NCBI RefSeq assembly: GCF_004210375.1
Contig: NC_134830.1
Span: 68,302,326-68,366,325, forward strand
Length of the DNA stretch: 64,000 nucleotides
Reading direction: 5' to 3'
DNA from: Tachypleus tridentatus
Lineage: Eukaryota; Arthropoda; Merostomata; Xiphosura; Limulidae
The notes under the pieces were generated by a model. That model saw only the letters and a list, made by a program, of their open reading frames with translations, made no database searches and was not told the DNA's origin. Both the position numbers and the translations under genes were made by a program. Of the stretch, positions 51,901-61,345 are shown piece by piece (position 1 is the stretch's first letter; every line of letters begins with the position of its first letter).

Positions 51901-52379
51901 ATGTGACTGACCATATTTATGCATCAAACTGATTGTAACATCATGATTTAGAAGGTTAATTCTAACAAATACGAGTCACAAAAACAGTTAACAAAAATAT
52001 CAAACATTTTAATCCTAATACTTACTGTTAGGACTACATATGTGTTTAAGAGAAAAATAGTAATTTCACTTTTTTTCCCGATAAGTATCATAACAGAAAA
52101 AAAAAGGATATTTTCTTAATATAATGCAATTTACAACCACACATTAACTTTGGATATCATTGTACATACTTAAGTTGTACCTGACATGAATAACATTATA
52201 CAGCAGTATCTGTTTAACTACCTTGCAAAGCCTACACCACGAGAAAACATGTTGCTGTCTCGAAGAATTCTAGTGGAAATGACTGTGCCATATGAAGATA
52301 AGAGTTTTTCAAGGTCAGCTTCCATAAGATCCACTGGTAAATTGGCAATATAGAGGTTGGTAGGATCCTGTTCTTGTTG
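39911..52379 (-). CDS. shep: RBMS / alan shepard-type single-strand nucleic-acid-binding protein, 3' part
   Basis: Eight minus-strand exons with GT-AG borders join in phase to 747 bases (248 residues plus stop). Exons 1-3 encode RRM2: RNP2 LYIANL at residues 9-14, RNP1 RGVGFARM at 47-54, and the family signature [15 protein letters not shown] near 77-91. The Pro/Gln/Tyr-rich tail keeps RBMS landmarks ([43 protein letters not shown]). RBMS proteins bind AU-rich RNA or single-stranded DNA; shep acts in neuronal development and insulator regulation in flies. RRM1 and the start codon are not visible and lie upstream, probably beyond 64000. Introns hold Tigger, SINE and LINE insertions. Confidence 0.94.
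39989..43407 (-). other. RBMS/shep intron with diverged repeat copy C
   Basis: AT-rich intron. A third copy of the diverged repeat lies at about 40211-40900; no exon seen. Confidence 0.6.
40211..40900 (+). repeat. diverged repeat, copy C
   Basis: Colinear with copy A. Shared blocks include CTGCTATTTTCTCCATTCTG (copy A: CTGTTATTTTCTCTATCTTA), ACCATCATAAAAAA against ACCACCAAAAGAAA, and TACATTTCAGTTACTTTTCT. Confidence 0.45.
43408..43500 (-). CDS. shep: RBMS/shep exon: [11 protein letters not shown] segment
   Basis: Acceptor AATTGTAG, donor GTATGT; 31 codons in phase 0. Encodes [11 protein letters not shown] and HSIAVPE, aligned with vertebrate RBMS TYMPATSAMQGAY and TTAVPVEE. Confidence 0.93.
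43826..43924 (-). CDS. shep: RBMS/shep exon: [13 protein letters not shown] segment
   Basis: Acceptor GCTTTCTAG, donor GTAAGC; 33 codons in phase 0. [13 protein letters not shown] parallels ISPLAQQMSHLSL of vertebrate RBMS. Exactly divisible by three with phase 0 borders, so skippable. Confidence 0.93.
44162..44294 (-). CDS. shep: RBMS/shep exon: Pro/Tyr-rich tail
   Basis: Acceptor TAAGCAG, donor GTGAGC. Completes a split Gly codon and encodes [19 protein letters not shown] and [14 protein letters not shown], matching the Trp-containing Pro/Gln tail of RBMS/shep (WMQPQPYILQHP in vertebrates). Confidence 0.93.
44627..46250 (-). mobile_element. Tigger/pogo-like DNA transposon remnant
   Basis: The left end begins CAGTAGTCCCTCTCATGAGC directly after TA (44625-44626), the canonical Tigger terminal sequence and TA target. 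Minus-strand frames are broken but ordered. From 46242: a CENP-B-like helix-turn-helix start ([19 protein letters not shown]). Near 45800: [11 protein letters not shown], with GKKSKDR following (first catalytic Asp). Near 45500: [11 protein letters not shown] and VFVNNFSSH, where the second catalytic Asp is Asn. From about 45060: an acidic C-terminus. No right terminal repeat found, so that end is truncated or decayed. Inactive. Confidence 0.85.
48232..48600 (+). repeat. diverged repeat matching 39315-39600
   Basis: Second copy of the repeat described at 39315. Family unknown. Confidence 0.45.
48852..48895 (-). CDS. shep: RBMS/shep exon: GIPLPYDQ microexon
   Basis: 44 bases, acceptor TTTTTTTCAG, donor GTCAGT. 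Encodes [14 protein letters not shown], equivalent to the fly shep GIPVAYDPTMQQNG block after RRM2. Phase 0 in, phase 2 out. The same uncommon GTCAGT donor is used once in par-3. Confidence 0.9.
48896..51105 (-). other. RBMS/shep intron with SINE
   Basis: Contains a decayed SINE at about 50003-50265 and a small imperfect palindrome (GGCATTATC ... GATAATGCC) at about 49680-49708. Confidence 0.65.
50003..50265 (-). mobile_element. degenerate tRNA-derived SINE, minus strand
   Basis: Same family and orientation as 38640-38905. Plus-strand blocks GTAAAGCTAC, CATCCCTAATTCTGAAGAGT, TTTGGGCTACTCTTTGCTAA and TATTATAACACCCC appear in the same order. The tRNA-like head is heavily mutated; no target duplication identified. 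Confidence 0.75.
51106..51185 (-). CDS. shep: RBMS/shep exon: end of RRM2 ([11 protein letters not shown])
   Basis: Acceptor CTTATTTCAG, donor GTAGGA. Encodes [20 protein letters not shown] and a Gln-rich end. This is the near-invariant RBMS/shep beta-4 strand and downstream lysines. Phase 1 in, phase 0 out. Confidence 0.96.
51487..51548 (-). CDS. shep: RBMS/shep exon: RRM2 alpha-2
   Basis: 62 bases, acceptor TTTTACAG, donor GTAAAT. Encodes [20 protein letters not shown], the RRM2 helix 2 segment (fly shep MESREKCEQIIQMFNG). Confidence 0.96.
52222..52379 (-). CDS. shep: RBMS/shep exon: RRM2 first half
   Basis: Acceptor TTTGTTGTAG, donor GTAGTT; phase 0 in, phase 2 out. Encodes [14 protein letters not shown] (RNP2) through [16 protein letters not shown] (RNP1), matching [18 protein letters not shown] and [13 protein letters not shown]. 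Confidence 0.97.
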
Positions 52380-52940
52380 CTACAACAAAGTGTAGGAAAT
52401 AAAATATTTTATAAAAACCACATGAAAACAAACTACATTATCAAAAAATGAAACCATTTAAATTTTGGAAGATATCATAACAACCCCAATATTGTATTGT
52501 ATTAATAACTTTAAAATTACCACAATTTTAGATAAGTATGTTTCTACCACAAAAATTTTAAAAGCATTACTACGTGTGTACAACAAACTTCTTATTAATT
52601 TATGTAAGCATATGCAGAAATATGTCCACATCTAAAAGTGTGGCTGTTGAGAAGTTATCAATTTTGCACATCTTTCTAAAACTTAAAAGATTTGTAAACT
52701 GTGAAATTAGTATGAAGAACATGTTCTAACTCCAGTAACTCTTCCATGCAGGACTTAGGAGATGTCATTCTTTTCTTTATGGTAGTTTTTTGAAAAGTAT
52801 GTTTTGTGTAACACAAAGTCAGTGCAGAAAAATGAATTTCTTTGCACACATGCACTAGTTAATACTACTGCTTGTAACTGTAAGAACAATATTGAAGTAA
52901 AAGCAAATTAACAGCATTATCAATTATGCTAATATATCGC

Positions 52941-52949
52941 ACAGTTTTT
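52941..52949. repeat. LINE target-site duplication, 3' side
   Basis: ACAGTTTTT, identical to 59247-59255. Confidence 0.8.
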
Positions 52950-52989
52950 GATTGATTAATTTAGTGTTTTATGGCACAAAGCAGCTAGG

Positions 52990-53765
52990 CTATCTGCGCC
53001 AAATGTCCGGTAAAAAGGTAAAAACAGATTAAATGTAGTAAAATACAGAAAAAGAAATGAAGGTAAAACAAAACATCATTGAAAAACAGAAAAAGCATAA
53101 AACCAATGTTGACACCTAGTTAACACTGTTAAGAGAGAAAGCAGAGTAAAAGAAGTTGTAAAGTACTGACTCCAGCAAAATGGTAATGATCATAACCTGC
53201 CAGGAAGACTAACAGGTAAGTTCAAGAACCACCGTCAGACACCTGAAGTTGGCCTTTCCAGTCCTGGTTCTGGGTTAAGTGTCATAGCAACCATTATCAG
53301 AATGTAAAATAATAGAAATTTTAAAAGACATATAGCAAAATTGTAATAATGAGTAGCCAAATGTTCAGTAAAAATGAAAAGCAAAGTAAATGTAGTAAAA
53401 TTTGGAAAAGTAAACGAAGGTAAAAACAAAACAGCAATTAAAAACAGAAAACTGTATAAAACCGATGTTGACATCCAATCTATAAAGTTGTAAAGGACTT
53501 CCTGTAGCAGAATAGTAATGATCATAACCCGCCAGGAAGACGAACAGGCAAGTACCAGAACCACCTTCAATCACCTGAAGTTGGTCTTTCCAGTCCTGGT
53601 TCCAGGTTGTGTGTCATTATGGCCAGTACCAAAGGGTAAAGTAATAAAAGTTCAAAAGACATGCAGCAAAATTGGAATAACAACTCGCCAGGATGACTAA
53701 TGGGTAGTTCAAACAGCAGCGTTAGTCACCTGAAGTTGGCCTTTCCAGTCCTGGTGTCGAGTTAT
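52990..53765. repeat. tandem repeats in LINE 3' region
   Basis: The segment CCTGAAGTTGGCCTTTCCAG with following TCCTGGT occurs three times (about 53240, 53571 with one mismatch, 53732), each preceded by a GCCAGGAAGAC-like block. The first two sit in a longer unit of about 332 bp; the third follows after about 160 bp. Confidence 0.85.
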
Positions 53766-53867
53766 TTAATGTTCTGGCCATTTTCCAATTTCAATTTAAA
53801 CTAGAGAGAAGAAACTTTGAAAAGGGAATCACAATTAAAAATGTGTAATGAATAAATATCCAACACT

Positions 53868-56800
53868 TAAATGAGATTAAAAAGATTAATGGCCAATAAA
53901 ATACTAAAAACTTTATCAAGGTGAACAGTGTCACCATCACCAATAACACTGTCCAATGTTACAGATCAACCCTGGGAAAAAACATGTTTAAAGTAGTGCC
54001 GTCATTGAGAGTCGTAACGATGGCAAGAAAGTAAAATGTGGCTGACAGTGATTTGATTGTTACACAAACTACACACTGGTGCAACAGTTCCAGATAAAAG
54101 AAAACAATGAGTTAAAAAACTGTGACCAATGCGTAGTCTAGTTAGAACAACTTCCTCCTTCCTAACCTTACGGAAGCTAGATGGCCAAAGCCCAATATAG
54201 GGTTTTATTTGAAAAAGCTTGTTGTTGCATTGCTCACTCCAAGTGGACTGCCAGCTGGCATTGAGCAGAGCCTTGAATACAGGACCATAGTCCATGTACG
54301 GAATAGGCACAGTGGTGATAGTGCCTGAGCAGATAGATTTAGCTGCCGTGTCTGCAAGCTCGTTCCTGCGAACACCAATGTGGTCTGGTATCTAGAAAAA
54401 CTGGATAGAAGTAGCAGTTAATGAGAAATGGGCCAGTCAGTTTTGAATATCAGCAACAACAGGGTGAGTCAAAGTGTAGCGATTCCAGGACCAGTAGAGA
54501 ACAAAGGGAGTCAGTATAAATAGTACAGTTTGAGTACTGCTCAGCTTCAACATGATCCAGGGCAAGAGATATGACATACAGTTCAGCAGTGAACACAGAA
54601 GCTGCAGAGGGGATTCTACGCACAACCACCAAACTGCAGCAAACCATGGCAGATCCCACCGAATTACCTGATTTGAAACCATCTGTATAAATTGGAACAG
54701 AATGATTGTTCAAAAGATGTTCATTAAATAAAAGATGGTACTTCCAATCTGGAGTATCTGCCTTTTTCAGATGACTGAAAAAAAGGTCACATTTGGGGGC
54801 TGTAATAAGCCATGGTGTGATGGGCTGACCTGTGGATTCTGCAATGTTATCCAAGGACAGACCCAATTCATCCAATTGAACCTAGATGCAAAGGCAAAAA
54901 AAAGGAGCAATGGCAGATCGTCTGTTCTGAAAAAGTACGGCCCACTGACGAAAAAAACACATCCCCAGGTGGGATGCTTTGGTAAGGAAGAAAGTTTCAA
55001 AAAAAATAGTAAAGATAGTTGCAAACGGCAAAGGTGCAGAGAAGCTTCATGAGATTCAACATATAAGCCTTGAACTAGAGAGGTGTGGAAAGCCCAAGTG
55101 CATAGTCGAAGACTTTGGTGATGAATGGGGTCCAGCATCTTTAAGGCCGAGGGTCTGGCAGAGCCATAGACCATTGATCCATAGTCGAGTTTTGATCGAA
55201 TAAAAGCACGATATACCTTTAACATAGAACATCGATCCACTCCCCAAGTGGTGGAAGAGAGAACACGGAGGATGTTTAGTGCTCTTATACATTTGACCCC
55301 TAGCTGCTTGATGTGTGGTATAAAGGTCAGCCCCAAGATAAGCCCCAAGAACTTTATCTCAGGGACAACAGGCACCACAACTTCACCAATACAGAGTTCA
55401 GGATCAAATTGAATACCCCATTGGCAGCAAAAGTGTATGCAAATGGTTTTAGAAAGTGAGAAGTTAAAGCCATTTGCTGTGGTCCACTTCAGTAAAAGAT
55501 TGAGGGAAGTCTGTAGCTGCCACTCAATATATCTCATGTTCGACGACTGACACGAGATGTGAAAGTTGTCGACATACAGCCCATTCACAACAGTGAGAGG
55601 GAGTTGTTCAGTGATGGCATTTATCTTTATACTGAAAAGTGTGACACTCAAAACACAGCCCTGAGGGACTCCAAGTTCCTGTACAAAAGAACGGGAAAGT
55701 ATCAAACCCACACGCACTTGGAATCTCCTGTCCATTAAAATTTTTTTAATAAACATGGGTAAATGGCCACGTAACCCATATGTATAGAGGTCTCGCAAAA
55801 TGCCATACCTCCATGTTGTGTCATAAGCCTTCTCAGTGTCAAAGAATATTGATACAAGATGTTGGCATTTGAGAAAATCTCTGATTGATGTTTCAAGTCG
55901 AATTAGGTGGTCTGTGGTGGAATGCTGTCATCAGAACCCACACTGGATGGGCGAGGAGATTGTTTGATTCGAGGAACCAAACAAGACGAGCATTAACCAT
56001 CCTTTCTAAGGTCTTCCAGAGATAGCTCGTCACAGCAATTGGATGGTAGTTTGAAGGAATCTTGGGATCTTTCCCTGGCTTAGAGAAAGGTAAAATAATA
56101 GCCTGGCACCAGGCATCAGGAAAAACATTCTCCCGCCAGATCCAGTTAAAGACAATTAGAAGGACATCAAGAGAAGCAGGAGATAGATGGTGCAGCATTT
56201 CATAGTGTACATCATCAGGTACAACAGATGTACTGCCAGACCGATGAAGGGCCATTTTCAGTTCCACCAGTGTAAAGGGACAATTATAGTCAAAGAGACA
56301 GTCAGTTTGAAAGGAAAGAGGTGAATGCTCTGCCTGAGTCTTGATGGCCAAGAAGGTGGAGGAACAAACAGAAGTGCTAGATACCCAGCAAAAGCTTTCA
56401 CCTAGAGTATCAGCGATGCTCTGGACATCAGCCACCTCCTGACTATCAGAAAGTAAGATCGAGAGGGGGACAGAATTGTAGTGCCCACTGACCTTTCAAA
56501 TCCTGTCCCATATGATCTTGGAACTGGTGGTTGAAGATATGCTAGTTTTGAACTTAATCCAAGATTCCTTCTGGCTTTGACGTCTTACCCACCTAGCATG
56601 TGCACAGGCCTGTTAGAAAGCAACGAGGTTCGAAAGTGTGGGATATCTACGAAAAGTATCCCAGGCCCGTTTTTGAGCCTTCTGTGCTAAGTGGCAAGCA
56701 GGATTCCACCATGGATGAGGGTATCGTGGAAAACGTGTCGAGATTTTAGGAATACACTGAGCAGCTGCTTGTATAATACAGTCAGTTACCGCTGCCACAC

Positions 56801-57572
56801 AGTTGTCTATTGATGGCTGATTCACGATGGCAGGATCAAGTTCTGCAAGAGCAGTGAAAGTGGACCAGTCTGATTGATACAGCTTCCATCGGGGAACGCA
56901 GGTAGGGTGGCATCGACCATGGCCAGTCTCTCTCAAAAGTATAGGAAAATGATCACTGCCTAGTGGATTATTGTCAACCCTCCATGAAAAATGGGAGAAT
57001 AATGAAGGGGAGCAAACCGAGAGATCAATTGCAGTAAAGGACTAACTAGGTGCGTGAAAATAAGTGGAAGAACCAGTATTGAAAAGAGAAAGGTTGTGAT
57101 CAGAGAGCATACGCTCTACAGAGCGACCCCTCCCATCAATAACAGCACTTGCCCAGGGGGATGATCTCCATTAAAGTCCCCCAGGAGTAGAAAGGGAGAC
57201 AGCAACTGTTCAACGAGACCATCAAGGTCTGATTGATCACATATCTCTCCAGGGGACAGGTACAGAGAATAAACAGTGATGGTATGACCCAAGGAAACAC
57301 GGATGGCTACGGCTTCCAAGGGTGTGTTGAGTGACAAAGACAGGGTGGGCACATGCTGATCAACCAATAGTGCTACCCCCTCCATGTACTCGACCATCAC
57401 ACAGCCTGTCATTCCTGTACAGAGAAAACTGCCGAATGGAGACTGTATTAGCAGGTTTGAGAAATGTTTCTTGTAAGGAAAGACAAACAGGATGGTAGGA
57501 AGCAATCAGTGTTTTGATATCATCCAGATTAGAACGTAAACCTTGACAGTTCCATTGTATCAAGGTGGCCAT
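53868..57572 (-). pseudogene. LINE ORF2 (endonuclease, reverse transcriptase, RNase H), broken
   Basis: About 1234 codons with frameshifts. Endonuclease: MATLIQWNCQGLRSN, GDFNGDH, and GSDHFPIL near 56960. RT: PDDVHYEMLHHLSP, LPFSKPGKDPKIPSNYHPIA, VPQGCVLS, and the active-site box YVDN near 55575 (normally YxDD). RNase H: IYTDGFKSGNS, FTAELY, IYTDSLCSL and NELADTAAKS near 54380-54660. C-terminus: RIGHSFLTHCFLL and CSLCNNQITVSHILLSC. Catalytic loss in RT plus frameshifts make it inactive. Confidence 0.92.
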
Positions 57573-57574
57573 TT

Positions 57575-58654
57575 TTAATGACGGGTAGTCGAAGTGGCTG
57601 GAGAACCCTTCTGTTTACAATCACATCTTTTTTCCTTACTGTCCTTAGTCAAAGGAGGTCTATCAACCTCCATGGATCCTGCCCTCGGTCGATTGGGCTG
57701 AGGATGCAAACGAATGATTGTTTTGCCTCTTGGGGTGGGAGAAAAAGATGTATCAGAAGAAATGCCTGCATTTGAAACTGAAGGATGTGGATCTTGAGGT
57801 AAGTTGGAATGTATGGGAGATACAGAGATGGGTGTGGAAGTCAATTCACCAACCTTTTTAACCATGGAGGTCAAAAGGCTTTTCCTTTGTTTTGAAAACG
57901 GTTCTCTTGGAGACACAGAGATCTGTCTGCAATCCCATTGTAGTTGTGGAACGAAGTGCAGCAGCATATGTCCGAGAAGGAGTGGCGAGCAGCAATTTCT
58001 GAGCCTCAGGATAACTAAAGTCATGAGTCGTCTTCAAACACTGCACCTCTTTTTCCTCCAACCATTTTGGGCAAAACAAAAGTAGGAAGGGTGAGAACCA
58101 TTGCAGTTGATGCAATGTGGGTCCATGTCACATTCATAGGCATCGTGGTCCTTGCCACCACAACAAGCACATGTCAGGGAACCATGACATGATGTCTTTG
58201 AATGGCCGAACCTCTGACATTGGAAACATCAGAGAGGGTTCGGAATGTATGGCCATAACCTGCAAATTAGATAATCTGCCTTGATGGTGGCAGGTGCACC
58301 TGATGATGTAAATGTCAAAACAAGGGTATTTGTTGGCAATGTAACTCCATCTTTGCGAGTGGAGATGCACCTAACTGCAGAAACTCCTTGAGTGGAGAGA
58401 CCAGCGAGAATCTCTGACTCGGGGACATTCTTCAAATCCCTCTCAACAATAACTCTTTGTGATGAATTCAAGGTAGCATGAGGGGTAACCTCAATAGGTA
58501 TGTCCCCAATTGCCGTAGAATTCAAGAGGAGTTCACTGTGTTGGGTTGTGGATGTTTCAACTAATATGTCTCCAGATCAAAGCTTCTTTACCGACTTTGG
58601 AGAGCCAGCAAGTCCCTCTTGTCCCTTCTGAAAAAAAAGGGGGACATTTTCCAT
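57575..58654 (-). pseudogene. LINE ORF1 (Gag-like, CCHC zinc knuckles), broken
   Basis: ATG at 58654 (MENVPLFFQKGQEG), then an early in-frame stop. The protein-like frame resumes with an RRM-like segment (VERDLKNVPESEILAGLSTQ) and YIPNPL. Zinc knuckles CFQCQRFGHSKTSC and CACCGGKDHDAYEC follow in a shifted frame. Ends just before the ORF2 ATG. Nucleic-acid-binding chaperone of the element; non-functional here. Confidence 0.85.
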
Positions 58655-59246
58655 AAAGGTTTTTCTGAAAGAGAATGTAATATAAGAAAATGAGGTACGT
58701 GTGATAGATGTTGAAGATTACTGCTCAGAGTCTTCAAGACGTGGTCATTTACCTATTGACTGGTTTTTTACTATTTTTATTTACATTTTTTGAAGGAGGA
58801 TCCATAGGAAAAAAGAAAAATTTCAGTACCCACTGACCCCACCCACCATGGAGCCCTACAAGGGGGACGCACTACAAAGTCATGCAAGGACAATGCAACA
58901 ACGCCAGGGTTTCGTGAGCACTATACCCAAACACCAGCATCAGGTACAATGTCCACAACACCTGTTGAGAACTTCCAACACTGGTACTTGGTTGACTCTA
59001 GCCCAAGTGGACCAGCCGATTGACCCAAGGGGGGCCACCCAAAGGCCGGCCGTCTACAGGAATTCGAGGCCATAGTGGTATGTTAGGGTTGGACCCCTCA
59101 ACCACCAGGATCCTCTCTTCCCTTTCATGGGTCGCCACGCACGGCAAACACGTGGGTGGATGTTTAGATCCCAGAGAAGGTAACCAGACAGAACAGAACC
59201 TTCCCTGGGAGGTCACCTCACCACGTACAGGAATCCACACCGAAGG
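58655..59246 (-). promoter_or_regulatory. LINE 5' UTR / presumed internal promoter region
   Basis: About 590 bp, GC-rich relative to the window, with no long open frame carrying a recognised domain. It starts CCTTCGGTGTGGATTCCTGT. Promoter activity is inferred from the way non-LTR elements work. Confidence 0.55.
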
Positions 59247-59255
59247 ACAGTTTTT
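59247..59255. repeat. LINE target-site duplication, 5' side
   Basis: ACAGTTTTT, immediately outside the minus-strand 5' end CCTTCGGTGTGGATTCC. Confidence 0.8.
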
Positions 59256-60429
59256 TAATTATGCCTACTTGCATTAGCAAACAAAAGTTTTTCAAGTGGC
59301 ATTGATCATAATAGTACAGAAGGTGCTACAGAACTCTTTGGAAAGACGTAAGTTAATAAAGCATGAATGTTATTTGTCACTGTCTTCAAATGTGCAGAAC
59401 TTCTACAGTAAATGAATAAAAATAAAGTTCGTAATTTTTCATTCACTTGGTTATTTTACTACAAAGCATGACTGAATTTCATAGCAGAGTTATACTACAG
59501 CATACATTTATATTACTTTCTTTAGCTGACAAACATTTTCAAAACATTGACATTTTTATTTAACAGGGTAACATCCCACAAGACACTTCACAAAACTGTA
59601 CATATGCACACATATAGACATGACCATATCTTGAAAGTACAGTGAGCCACACAATATCTATGCACATACAACCTAAATACTTACAGGCATTTTATTTTGA
59701 TAAATTAACAATTATAATAATGTCATATAGTAGCTTAAACCAAAAGTATTTTGTACTTTACTACAAAAGGTCTTCAATAATAACATATTAAAAATTATTA
59801 CAGTACTTAAGAAAAACAAAACTCGTCTTTATTTATTTACTGCTTCTTTGTTTTTATATATATACATACAAGTCCCTGATTTCTTGTAATGCTAATTTGA
59901 TTAATTTTATAATTGTTTACATTTTATTAGGATGAACCATTATAACCCTTTCCTAACACAAATTACACTGTAATATATACTTTTCATTTCAGACCATTAG
60001 TCAAATTCATTTCAATGCTTCTGAAATAAACATAATAGTAATATCAAAATCTGAATTTTCCACTTTTTGCAAAAGCAAAAAATTTAGAAACTCAATCTTA
60101 TGCATTATCTTCTGATGTTGTACGATGCATTACATGTAAAAGTTAACATGATTCGTAAGGTATACCATTTATGGAGCATACACTGACTTCCAAAAATTAT
60201 GCAACAAAACATACATGAAAGTCAAATTGGTGTAATATTTAAACATATCTGGACCTTAAATACAATGGTACATGATACAACATGTAAAATAGGTCCCATA
60301 AAAACATTTAAATTAGTATCTTGACTCATTTATTTCAGGCCTTTATTCTAGCAGAATAACTGTGTAAAGGTAATTTGAACAAAGTCTGTCACTGTCATTG
60401 TACAGAAAATTCCCTAAGAGAGAAAAAGA

Positions 60430-61345
60430 ATTTTTCACTTGAAGCTAGGCAATTTCAGACCCAAGTGGCTGTGTGCTTAAACGTACACAAAAGTGTTGTT
60501 TATCATCTATGGATAAAATACCATCTACATGTATGGACTGCTCAAAGGTTATTACAAGGCTGAATATGGGTCATAACCCCAGCAAATAACTGTTGTGACC
60601 CAAGGCTAACCTTGTACTGGTCTTTGAGTAGTACATCCATGTAGATGTATTTTGTCCACACACAACAAACTTGTTTACATTTTAGACATTCAGCCACCAG
60701 AGTATACAACCCAGCTGTTTTGAAGCTTTTGGACATTCACAGCAATGCTGATATTAGTTTCAACAATATGTAGAAAGCTGCTTGAAAAATATATTTATTA
60801 AAGATGACCAATGACATGTATCCCTCTGACCCACAAATAGAAGCATATGAAGTGGTGGTGCAGACACATCTCTTAAATACCATATCATTTGGAATCATAT
60901 TCTTTTTACAGATGAATAAATATGACATACTGAATACACTCTTCTTACGGGAACATCCAATCAGTTCATGAACATTAAAAAGATATTCTTCTGGAGGTGA
61001 GAGTGTGATGGACTAGGCAGGAATTTATGCAGGTAGACTACAGGAATTCTTGTATTTCAGGGTGGTACTATGACTGGCTGAAGATATAGGAATAAAATCC
61101 TGGATCTCTATGTTAGGTAATATGCAGATGCAATATGATCCACTGAATAAGGCATTGTGTTATCACAACTAATACAAGCAAGACCATATCAATATCACTA
61201 TGATTTGACCAGCACATCACTTTACCTCAATCCCAAAAAGCATGTTTGAAATGCTATAGGAAAATGCCTTCTCTTCCTCCAACTATTTACAAGACATTAA
61301 AAACTATTCTGATACATCAACCAACTCTTGTCTTCTGCTCACAAG
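60430..61345 (+). mobile_element. Tc1-like transposase remnant
   Basis: Plus-strand, stop-interrupted but ordered. First a helix-turn-helix segment (CLNVHKSVVYHLWIKYHLH) near 60470-60540. Then STICRKLLEKYIY and PMTCIPLTHK near 60760-60840, a W.HILFTDE-like block at about 60890-60915 (first catalytic Asp), GGESVMD-AGIYAGRLQEFL near 60990-61055, and a weak end around 61200-61330. This is the order of Tc1 transposases. No terminal inverted repeats found. Confidence 0.7.
60440..60740. repeat. inverted duplication of the Tc1 helix-turn-helix segment
   Basis: The left arm (about 60440-60575) and right arm (about 60590-60740) are imperfect reverse complements. For example CATCTACATGTATGGACTGC on the left pairs with the right-arm complement CATCTACATGGATGTACTAC. 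Both arms read as the same transposase segment on opposite strands. Confidence 0.8.

Larger units (their letters stand above)
52950..59246 (-). mobile_element. full-length, decayed I/Jockey-type LINE (6.3 kb) with 9-bp target duplication
   Basis: Order on the minus strand: GC-richer 5' UTR, ORF1 with CCHC zinc knuckles, ORF2 with AP-type endonuclease, reverse transcriptase, RNase H and a C-terminal CCHC-like segment, then a 3' region with tandem repeats ending in ATTAATCAATC. ACAGTTTTT flanks both ends. RNase H downstream of RT points to the I group rather than Jockey proper. Frames carry several shifts and stops, so the copy is dead. GC content is clearly above the flanking intron. It lies in the sense orientation of the RBMS/shep gene. 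Confidence 0.92.

Noticed and set aside
54735..55203. Plus-strand open frames within the LINE
   Set aside because: Antisense shadows of the minus-strand RT region.
57804..58085. Plus-strand open frame over the LINE ORF1
   Set aside because: Antisense shadow of the Gag-like frame with its zinc knuckles.
58848..59277. Open frames in the GC-rich LINE 5' region
   Set aside because: Overlap on both strands with no domain; explained by higher GC of the 5' UTR.
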